DNA of 64,000 nt from Aurelia coerulea. Lineage: Eukaryota; Cnidaria; Scyphozoa; Semaeostomeae; Ulmaridae. Below, in pieces: positions 44,701 to 56,700 of the stretch (the first letter of the stretch is position 1; the number at the start of each line of letters is the position of its first letter). Where the stretch lies: assembly GCA_039566865.1 (NCBI GenBank), contig CM076954.1, forward strand, positions 13,540,001-13,604,000. Reading direction: 5' to 3'. The translations under genes were made by a program, and so were the position numbers. The notes beneath the pieces are model-generated. The model worked only from the letters and a program-made list of their open reading frames with translations. It was not told the DNA's origin and did not search any database.

Positions 44701-47700
44701 GCAAAATGGCTAGTATTTGGTGTTTAGTATATTCATAAAATTGTCGACCCATCCTGGAAAAATCACCTTTATTGACGTAGCTGTCCTGGAACGAAGATGC
44801 GAAAGGTATAATCCTGTCCTGTATTATATTATAGGAATTTATACCCTATTGGCAGGCACATCCCCTGGTACTTGATCTATTAAGTAGACCCCCAGGGAAA
44901 TCACCAGACATATATTAAAAAAGCCAAGGATTTCGGACGAATAAATTTCGGACAAAAAATTTTTCGGACGTTTTTTACGGAATTTTGGACGTTTTTACAG
45001 AAATTTCGGACGATTAAACAACTATACATTTTCAGCTTAGTTTACTTATTTAGCTAAATGTCCTACATTTATAGATCGTGCTTCATTTTAGGGGTTCTTG
45101 GTCAGAAATTTCCACATGAATGATTATTGTTGAAGATGATAAGAATCATTGCTAAGATGAAATTACTTTGATTACATAAATTTTTCACTTATTAACACTC
45201 TCTCCACATTGTGATTTCTTATGCTGCAAACAATTTCAGACACAAAACATTTCGGACTACAAAAAATTCGGACATTGAAATTTTCGAATGTACGAGATGT
45301 CCGAAAACATTAGCTTCCGAATTTGTTTGGTTTTAATGTAATCACTGATCGCAATATAAAATTTACCTTGAGTAGAAATTGCTTCGACATCAGGAAATTG
45401 TGCTTTAAACATAAGCAAAACTTCATTCGGTAGATCGCTTAGAGCATCATCCTTTTCAGCAAAGAACACCTTTGCATCGCTCATGTTCGAAGTGTTCAGA
45501 GGCCCGTACATCAAAGCAGTATTGATAGGTGTCCCTTTGCCTGTGAAACAATAACATTACTCAGACAGAAGTTACAACAAATGTGCAAGAAAAGAGAGCA
45601 ATACTCTCTGCATCAAATTAGATGCTTATAATCTACCACGGCACCAGTTTCAATTAATTTGAAAATAAGATTCTTTTATAATCAAGAGTATGTCTCAAAA
45701 ATTTCGAATTTAAGAACTAACACAGTAACGATCTGTCTGTTGATTTCAGCAACAAAAACAACTCACTTGTGAAATAAACTCAGAGTGTAGACTTTGAATT
45801 AGAATCTTACAATCGGCAAGGAAGTGCCATGATTGATTATTCGTGGAATAGCCCTCGAATTTGGCTAATTTCAATTAATATTGTTTCTTTAAGAAACTCG
45901 TTTATCAAAACTGGCTCTACAGTGCGCCTATAGCCAAAAAGTAAAGAAAACTATGGTACTCTTGAACCATCAAAAGTCACATACAATGCTATATTCAAGG
46001 AAGGACAAGACCACACAAAGTCGCCTGGAGATGTTTCTTTTACATGGCTACTGCGCAGTACTCTCTGAATATTATTGCTGCGAAAATATTCCATTCTTGC
46101 GCCATTGATTCATAATCGATTCTGTTTGTTTATCCGTGTTCAACAATTTTTGCAGGCCCTATTGTGGCTGTCACCACAATATCATTGTGGCCTGTCTGCG
46201 GTCACCATATAAATTTGCACTTGCACAGTATGTAAAGTATGATGATGATATCTTATTTTTGCATGACAAAAACAGCATTATTTGGATGGTCAATTGACTT
46301 AATAAAGTGGTCATGTAACTGTTACTACTGTTTTAGTTTTATGATTGCAGGACTTAAAAGGGATTCTTACATGAAGGCCTTGCCTACGCAAGTTGCTGTT
46401 GGCCACACTCATAAACATTTTGAAAACAATTTTTCTGAGTAAACCTAGATCGCAGCACTCCCTGGCTATTGTTCTTTCTACCGGGTCTTTCAGAAAAAAA
46501 GCAGCCCTCGTTTATTCGAGGTTCTTCAGGAAACAATTATCTTTGAATGAATTTGAATCATACCATCTGAAAGTACAATCTATCTTCTTTCCAACGATAT
46601 CCAGGTTGGGCGTATTAATTGAATTATTCATCATTAAATTTACGTTTTCGTAAGGAGGCCTATTTCAGATACTGGAAAGTGATAGGGCCTTTACATAGAC
46701 GAAAATCCATCTTTGTGAGTTCTTATTCTATCATCCTTGATAAATGCATCCAATGGGAATAAATTTGCCCTTTCCCTATTACGGCATCACCTGAAGTGCT
46801 CCTAGGCCTGAATCGTTTTCGACCAAATCTGTTTAGACATTTTTTACGGTAAAGAATGTGCTGATTTTGCTCTTACAGCATGCTGCATTTGAAATCGGCC
46901 ATATGTTCTAAAATATCAATTAACTGCATATCATTAGAAAAGAAGAGAGATTGTACTTTCAAATGGTGTTTATTACATCTACTAAAATCCTACAATTTTT
47001 TCGAAATTTTCAATCATAGCTGGGCTCTGTTTTTTCTGAAACGCCCTGTGGTTTGTTATGCCTAATTGCATGGTTGATTTCAGGATGCAATTATCCAACT
47101 GTGAGAAGGTCGTATAAAGTAGCACTTACGCAAAGACTGGATAGAGAGCTTGAAACTTCCAAGTGATGCAACTACAGCGTGCACCAAATCAGTTTTGCTT
47201 TGTTATGCCTAATTGCATGGTTGATTTCAGGATGCAATTATCCAACTGTGAGAAGGTCATATAAAGTAGCACTTACGCAAAGACTGGATAGAGAGCTTGA
47301 AACTTCCTAGTGATGCAACTACTGCGTGCACCAAATCAGTTTTGGTTTGTTATGCCTAGTTGCATGGTTCATTCCAGGATGCAGTTATCCAACTGTGAGA
47401 ACGTCGTATAAAGTAGCACTTACGCAAAGACTGGATAGAGAGCTTGCAACTTCCAAGTGATGCAACTACTGCGTGCACCAAATCAGTTTTGCTTTGTTAT
47501 GCCTAATTGCATGGTTCATTCCAGGATGCAATTATCCAACTGTGAGAAGGTCGTATAAAGTAGCACTTACGCAAAGACTGGATAGAGAGCTTGAAACTTC
47601 CAAGTGATGCAACTACTGCGTGTACCAAATCAATTTTGGTTTGTTATGCCTAATTGCATGGTTCGTTTCAGGATGTAATTATCCAACTGTGAGAAGGTCG

Positions 47701-50700
47701 TATAAAGTAGCACTTACGCAAAGACTGGATAGAGAGCTTGAAACTTCCTAGTGATGCAACTACTGCGTGTACCAAATCAATTTTGGTTTGTTATGCCTAA
47801 TTGCATGGTTCATTCCAGGATGCAATTATCCAACTGTGAGAAGGTCGTATAAAGTAGCACTTACGCAAAGACTGGACAGAGAGCTTGAAACTTCCTAGTG
47901 ATGCAACTACTGCGTGTACCAAATCAATTTTGGTTTGTTATGCCTAATTGCATGGTTCATTCCAGGATGCAATTATCCAACTGTGAGAAGGTCGTATAAA
48001 GTAGCACTTACGCAAAGACTGGATAGAGAGCTTGAAACTTCCAAGTGATGCAACTACAGCGTGTACCAAATCAGTTTTGGTTTGTTATACCTAATTGCAT
48101 GGTTCATTCCAGGATGCAGTTATCCAACTGTGAGAAGGTCGTATAAAGTAGCACTTACGCAAAGACTGGATAGAGAGCTTGAAACTTCCTAGTGATGCAA
48201 CTACTGCGTGTACCAAATCAATTTTGGTTTGTTATGCCTAATTGCATGGTTCATTCCAGGATGCAATTATCCAACTGTGAGAAGGTCGTATAAAGTAGCA
48301 CTTACGCAAAGACTGGATAGAGAGCTTGAAACTTCCTAGTGATGCAACTACTGCGTGTACCAAATCAATTTTGGTTTGTTATGCCTAATTGCATGGTTCA
48401 TTACAGGATGCAATTATCCAACTGTGAGAAGGTCGTATAAAGTAGCACTTACGCAAAGACTGGATAGAGAGCTTGAAACTTCCCAGTGATGCAACTACGG
48501 CGTGCATCAAATCAGTTTTGGTTTGTTATGCCTAATTGCATGGTTCATTCCAGGATGCAATTATCCAACTGTGAGAAGGTTGTATAAAGTAGCACTTACG
48601 CAAAGACTGGATAGAGAGCTTGAAACTTCCAAGTGATGCAACTACTGCGTGTACCAAATCAATTTTGGTTTGTTATGCCTAATTGCATGGTTCATTCCAG
48701 GATGCAGTTATCCAACTGTGAGAACGTCGTAAAAAGTAGCACTTACGCAAAGACTGGATAGAGAGCTTGAAACTTCCAAGTGATGCAACTACTGCGTGCA
48801 CCAAATCAGTTTTGGCATACTTCAATTCCAGACCGATCAGCGATATTTCCAATACAGACAAGGCACCATCTTTGTCGGCTAAAATAAATCAAAACATGAT
48901 AACTTCCTCGATAAGACAACTGTTCTCCAAATCTGGAAGTGCCCCTTCAGCTCAATGAAAAAAAGCCCTGGACCAAGGTAACTTTGAATATCATTATAAT
49001 TAACACACCACTACCGCGTTTCCTACAGCGTGTGCTGTCAAATTTATAGCATTTTCCTTTTTCCTGAAAGAATTCAAGTAAAATTTGACAAAAATTGAAA
49101 TTGTGGTAGCTTCCAAATCATCTTGGGGTTAACTTAGGATCTTGGTGGTAAGGGGACGTGCGACTAAAAAGATTTGCGAACGTATAGGAACTATAGGGAA
49201 TGCAGAACTATGGCCCACACATTTGTCAAATTTGCAGAATTATGAACTAAAAATTCTTTAAAATTTGAGGAGTTACAAAAACAAATTATCGGGAAAAATG
49301 GTGCACCCCCGTCCGATGATAGGTCAAGATACTCCCCACCCCCTGACTTCGAAATTAATTGAGAAAAATGGTAGAATCTTCAAGAAAACAATAGTTTATG
49401 AAGGTGTACAAGATGGTGGCAAGCAAGAATCTGTCGCTCTTATCGTTTAAGATGCAGAAATGTGATGACGTCACAAACCCAAAAGAGTTGAAATTAGAAA
49501 AAGCTGCCTTTTGAAAATATTCGTTACATGCGAGTTCAAGCCAGTTTATGCCCCGGTGGGGGGGGGGTACTCCCATTGTGACCTGACAGGAGGGTCCAGT
49601 CAGGGTTAAAGAGTATATTTTTACAGTAACCCTCAAATGGTAGTTCCTGGATCTAAAATTGGGCCATTTGGTAGCATCTAGTATTGAAAATTTTATGTAG
49701 TTTTTCAAAATTTTCTATTGTAAAAACTGATTGAACAAAGCAAGAAAACTTCAAAATTCATTGATGATTATTGCTGTGACGACCATATCGCCATGCGGAG
49801 GAGGCTACTAAACTGAAATCTTATAACTGGCTAGGAATCTTGGAATACCCCCAATTGGTAGTATGTGTTGGACAAATAGGGCCATTTGGTAGCCATTTCG
49901 TGAGACCCTCAAACCGACTGGACCCCCTGCTAGGCCATAATGGGAGTACCCCCCCCCCGGGGTTTATGCGCACAGTAAACAAGAATTATAACGCTGACAT
50001 AAAACAAGCAAGAAAAAACCATGGAAAACTTACCTCTTGGTCGAAATATGTCATCAATGACCGCTTCATTGACTGCAGCAGGGATTTTTGAGGTCCATGA
50101 TTTGGAAAGATCTATCAGCAACGAGGTCTGTGCCTTTGTGATACTAAATGACACATTTGGGCACGTCAATCTCAGTTCTAAGTCTCCACATTCGGCAATG
50201 GTGCTGCAAGGTAAAATATAGAAGATAACGGTACACTGTGTTATTGAATAGAGTATTTGGTATTGCAGAACTCAGTCGCGTAAGAGCAAATCTTTAAAGG
50301 GGCAGTCAGACGCAAAACGCGGGTAACAGATTCTGCGTGGCACAATCCAATTTGCAAAGGCCTAAATACCAAAACATGTTTACTGTACCTCTTTGTTCAC
50401 TGTTATTCTGACGAAAGTAATTGAGCAATGAATCCAGGAGTGTTTGAGAAGGTTCTATTCACCTCTCGGTTTCACCAAGCATCATAAATCTGACTAAAAA
50501 ACCATATTCTTTGGTGAGTTTCTTGCCAACGTTGACTTGTAGATGATCTCTTCGCAGCATTAAAGTTGCTTCAGCAAGATCGCTGTTTTCGACTTTCAGG
50601 AATTTGTGACAAACAAATACATGAAATCGACATAGACGAACAATATCTGTCAATTAAATTCGTGAGATTGCCAAGAGCGACGTCAATTGAGATGGATTGA

Positions 50701-53700
50701 AATATGTGATGATCCCATTCAAAATCTCCATTGACGAGTCGATGCTAAGCCTAAGCACTTTTCATAACAATGCAATGAAAATGTCCCGCGCAGCGTCACG
50801 TCTAACTGCCCCTTTAAGCTGTTCCTCTTGAAACTTAGTCAAAGAAGTTCATTGAAAATTTTCTTTCGCATGATTGTAACGTTCCAGGTTCTCAGGCACG
50901 TTGTTGATTAGAGTAAAATATTTTGTTTAAAACAGACACGTTTGAGAGTTCCCTTAAATATTTAGGCTTCAGATCCCAGAACAAAATTGTTTTAGCAAGG
51001 CATGTCGTCCAGTGTGTCATCTTAAATTCCAAGCACTGTTTGAAAATTCAACGAGAGGTACTATAAATTACCTCTTGCTAATGCATTTCTTCAAGTAGAC
51101 TGATCCATGCGTAGCTGGCATGACATTCAGAACTGTGGGCTCTGTGAACTCAATACCATATTGGCATACTCCAAATTGTATTCCAAACACCTGAAATTAA
51201 TGGAAGTTACTAAAATTTGATTTTCGTTTGACTTACCAATTAAAGATCATCTTGCTTGCTAGAAATCAGAAAGCCTACTGAGAATTTTGCAAGGTCAGTA
51301 ATACCCTTCTTTTGGTTTTGAATCTCATCGTCTGATGTTTTTGGGACTAAAGGCCAAGTAAACTATGGCTTAACATGAAGGGCCAATTGATTCCATCAAG
51401 CGAATATGTAAAACTTCTAGGTGTAAGCATTGACAACACATTTAAGTTTGAAATACATGTGAAAGAGCTATGTAAGAAGGCCATCCAAAAAAAGTGCATG
51501 CATTTGAAAGATTAAGACCATATTTAGGAGAACAAAAGTCAAAGTTATTTTTAAACTCAGTGGTAATGTCGAACTTTTCCTATTGCCCTCTGATTTGGCT
51601 ATTTTGTAGCAAAGGTGGCAATGATGAAATTAATAGGACCCACAAGCGTGCACTGAGAACTTTATATAGAGACTTTGCATTCACACTTGAGGAACTTTTA
51701 GAGAGGGGGGAAGCAAAGAATATACATAAAAGAACCTGCAAAATTTCATGGTTGAAAGCTACAAATCAATCAACCATCTCAATCCAGAGTACATGTGAGA
51801 ATTTTTCGTTAAGAAAGAAGTTCCCTATAGCCTTCGTACTAAGGAACTATGCAAGCTCCCCTCAATGAGTTCTCAGCGCTACAGAATAAATTCCGTATTC
51901 TTTACACTGAATGATGACTTAAAATTAACAACTTCTCTCATGAAATTCAAAAAAGAAATACGTTGATGGGATGGCAACAACTGTACGTGCTACATTTGCA
52001 TTTAATTAAGGGTTATTATCTTTTTTCGTTATATTGTACATTGTAAATAGCTGGTATTAATTAGTTGCTGTTAACTAGAAACAGAATAAACGGAAAATAA
52101 GTTTTTGATTGTGATTTTTTATAATGATTATGATAAGATCGGAAAGAAAAGAAATGAAAATATAAAGAGCGATCTGTAAATACCCAAGAAATTAACAGTT
52201 CAATGGCACAGTAGAGTAAAATAGGTATTTGAAGGCTAAATTGAAAAAAACTCATTTGGGAGTCCAGAAGCAGGTATAAGAAATCTGTCTGTAAGTGCGT
52301 CATATGCCTTCAGATATATTTTGGCAAAGGAAATGCTCTTTTAACAGATTCCATCTTTCCAAATCGATGCACTCGTAAGGGTATGCAGCTTCAAGATTTT
52401 TCTCCATGAGTATTACAAGGGCATGCAGTTAGAAGATATTTACCCATGTGTATGCTAGCAAGGAACACTGTTTGTATGAATTGTTGAACGTGTTTGATAA
52501 CCGTGTTGGGTCATCCAGCAATTGCAATGTGATGTTGGACAAAGTTTGATCAAAATAAAAAAATAAAACAATTTTCGTTCTAGATGTTGGATGGAATGCT
52601 GGATGCGTTTGACTGCTTCATCAAACATTTCGCTTAACTTTTTATTTGCGAGCATGCGCAGAACGCTCTACAACGTTGATATTTCGTTACCTATTTCAGC
52701 AGTTGTGCAGGCGAATAACGATCATGGAATTTGCGAGTAATTTTGGATGTGATGTTGGAAGAAATGTTGGATGCGTTTGGCCACCCCCTCATAAACATGA
52801 AAAACCTTCAAATTTTTGAAAGGAAATGTTGAATGAAATGCGGGATACGTTTGACGAAAGCTTAAAGAGCAATTGATTGATTGACTAGCTGATTGATCCA
52901 ATGATTGACTGATCAAATGATTGGCTGATTGATAAATCACTTTATATTCACTTTGCACATGGTGCGATGCATAATCACAGATAGAAATAATATATTTGCA
53001 TGCCCTAATGACTTCGATTGAAAATCACTAAATACTCACTTTGAAATAGTAATCACTGAAGGCTGCTCGTTGAAACATGGCTTTGGGTTTGACAGCATCT
53101 TCAAGCAACGAATTCAACTCGACTGGATACATTGGTGCATTCGTTTGGTAATCAACTCTGAAAATCTGCATTTTTAAACCATGAAGACTGTTTTGCTCCT
53201 TCTAAAAGACAAAAGATAATTGAAATAAATAGAAAAAAAGGTCACAATAAAAACATCGATCGCCAGACCCGAAGATGCTTACGACGACGAATATATGAAG
53301 AGATTTGAGGTAGAAACACCGCAACACGACGAAAAAACAACAGCAATTAGGAATATTTATTGAATTTTGTACCCTGTATAAATATGTTTGAAATATGAAA
53401 TATATAATATGAAATATGATATGTATAAATTTAAAGAGTATATATGCATTACCAATATTGGGTCTGCTATGCATATGCATATACTGCTATCTATGCAGTA
53501 CTTTTTCAGGGCTGGTATACGATAGCTATATTCAGGATTAAAATATGCACAAAACAAAGAGAATTAACTCGTAGTTCAAAATGTTATGTACGAGTTTGTC
53601 GTGCTGCTCGGGTCTTAGATATTTGGGTTTCCAAAAGAACAATTAGTGCTTGCTTCGTATTGTCTATTTGTTGGTGCCTTATTGCCTGTACAGGACTTGT

Positions 53701-56700
53701 GCGGTATAGTTCAACAACATGGCATAAATGTAATAGCATTGTCTACTATATGCTCGAAAAGCCCCACCTAAAGGCATGAATACATACCACCCCCTACTGG
53801 CATTTCATCTCAAGAACTACTCTGGAGTCTGGAAAACAGGGGGTCTGGAATAAAGAGGGCGGGTAGAAAATTTACCAAATCTTGACAAACGGGGGTCCGG
53901 AATTAGAACACACAAATATCTTGACTGTAAAGAGCGGCACAAAAGTTAAGAATCACGGGAAAATTGAGTGCGGAAATGCGAAATACAGTTCGAATTTAAT
54001 GGCAGGAAAGCCAATTTCACCATGGGTGGTAGGAGACTGTTGTGTTAGCCTAAAAATGCTTAAAGCACCTCATAAAGAAATATATTCACTGAAACTTACA
54101 ATACTGTGATTGTCTCTTTCTTGTTTATTACGCATTTTCCACATGTTTCAAAATTCAAGAAGCTCAAAATCAACAACTTGGGGCTTGGAATAAGGATGTC
54201 CTGAGTGGATAGGGGGAGGAAGTCTATTTCAGTATACACGTTTTGCCTGGGAAAAGGATCTAATAGAACCAATAGGATGTAATCTTAATTCATCCAGTTC
54301 GAAAGAATCCATGCTTCTAACGTCACGACGTCAAAATTTGCATAGCAAACATTGGTGAAGATAATTTAAATAATGTTACCTTTTTCTCCATCGCAGCATC
54401 CTCATTTCTTGCAAATGCATGATCTGCAAAACTGAAGGTAACATCTACAGAATTGCACGTTACATGAAGGCCTCTTGTTGGCAGGTTTCCCAGTTTCAGC
54501 TGCTCAGTGACAAAAGCATCGAGAAAAACACCATCTTTCACTGAAAAAGAACAGAAGCATGTCTTATATGGCAAGATTGAACTTAGGCCCCGTTCGAACT
54601 GCTCCGTTTTTTTGTACAAAAACGGAGTGAAAAACATCCATTTTTGTGAAAGTGTTCACATTGATCCTCGCAAAAACAGCACAAACGGAGGTTTTCGAAT
54701 ATCCTGTCAGAAGTTGATATTCACAAAAACGGAGGTATTTTAAAACAACATGACTGTGAAAAATACACTGGGTCTATGTAAACACACAGAAACGGAGGTT
54801 TTGAAAACGCTCCGACATTCAACAGCGAGCTTCATAAAACCAGAACGATGTGAACGCACAAAAACGGATATCTCTGGCTTCGTATTTGTAATCAGGTGGA
54901 TCAAGTAAACGGAATAAAACGGATGTCCCTCCCCCTCCGTTTTGGTACTAAAATGGAGCAATGTGAACGGGTAGCTTCGATGCATCAAAAACAGATCATG
55001 ACAAACATGGAGCAGTGCAAACGGGGCTTTAGTGGAAGTGGAAACAATTAAGTTTTTCTGCAGCGAAATGAAAGCCAAGCACTCAAGTCAAAGGCTATCA
55101 TCCCATAAGAAATGTAAAGATATAATCTAATCTGGATCAAGCTAAGATCTTTGACAATGCCTGTGTTTCGGAGCAGTATCGATCCCCCCAATTTGGCAAA
55201 GCTAGAATCCGTCCAATATTCTGCCGCTTTAGCCGTGTCCGGTACATGGAGGGGAACATCTAGAGGGAAGTTGTACGCTGATCTTGGATGGGAATCTTTA
55301 AGTCTTCGTAGGTGGAGTAGACGCCTGACTTTGTTCTATAAAGTTGTAAACAACCTAACTCCGAACTATACAAGGGATCCAATTCCACCACTTCAGCAGT
55401 TTCAGTACTCTCTTCGCAAACCTGACATCATCGGGTAAATAAGGGCAAGAACTGCAAAGTTCAAATCTACTTTTTATCCTCATTGTCTGTCCGAATGGAA
55501 TGAACTTGAACCTGAAACTAGGCTGGCACCATCTGTTGCCGTTTTCAAATTGAAAATGTTATCAAAAATCCGCCCCCCTGGAAAACCTGTATATGGGATT
55601 CATGACCCAAAAGGTCTATCCTATCTAACTCAACTTAGAGTCGGTCTTAGCAAGTTAAATTCTCATAAATTCAAACACAATTTTAAAGATACCACACATC
55701 CTATGTGTCCGACAAATGATGGTATTGAAGATACGGAACACTTCTTGTTGCTCTGCCCTTGTTTTGATGTACAAAGACGAGACCTCCTCGCTGGAATCTA
55801 TGCATTAATACGACCACTTGGATATGTAAATCTTGCAAATGAAGCTTTACTACAACTTTTATTGTATGGCAATAAAGATTTTCCTATTTCACTAAATAGA
55901 CAAATTCTTGAGCTAACGCTACATTTTATCCATGAAACTGGTCGATTCGAGTGAATTTCTGCAGCCACTTAACCATCCCTTCATAAGCCACCCGTTTTTG
56001 TCCCATAGTTAAAGTAGTTTCTTTTCCTTTATTATCTTTATTTAATGGCCTCGGGGTAGACACAGCCTTTTGCTCCCTGGGGTTGATCGTCCTAGTAGTA
56101 TTGTAGAGTAATTTTGTAAGTAATGTAGTTCGTAATTTGTATTGTAAATTTTATTTGGAATATTATATTATATATATATATATATAAAAAAAAAAAATTG
56201 GCCTAGGAACAGTATCCATTTTTGTGATGTTGGCAAAAAGAACGAATAAATAAGCCATTGTTGAAAAACCTGGTAAGAGGTCAGGTATAATTCTTTGAAA
56301 AATTGGTATAGTATAAGGTTGGGCTAAATATTTCCAGAAACTTGATATAAGGAATGAGTATGTTTTAGAAGACTAGGTGGCATGCCTCCAACCAAAATCT
56401 GGTCAAGTGCCCCCCCCCCCAGGGCTTCATACCAGACTTTCATCTCTCCTAAATAGTGCTACAAATCAGCAATTCTTGCTAACTAAACTCAGATCCAAGG
56501 TTACTCTTGACATCTCTTATCAAATAGGACTTCTCTTACTTCTTCTCTGTAGAATCATCCCAAAATAAGGTACTATACTTACTCTTTCTAGGTGGAGTAT
56601 CATCGTCACAGAAATCTTTGATCCTTATCATCAGATGATAAAGTTTGCTCGTAACAAAATACTGACATGCTCCTATGATGATCCTTTTGGTTGACACTTC

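Noticed and set aside
50459..50653. Minus-strand frame of 64 codons between exons 6 and 7
   Set aside because: Lies inside a TTAA-flanked element, has no fitting splice sites, and exons 6 and 7 join in phase without it.
53202..53557. AT-rich minus-strand frames rich in Phe, Tyr and Ile
   Set aside because: Low-complexity intron sequence next to exon 5; no homology or splice support.
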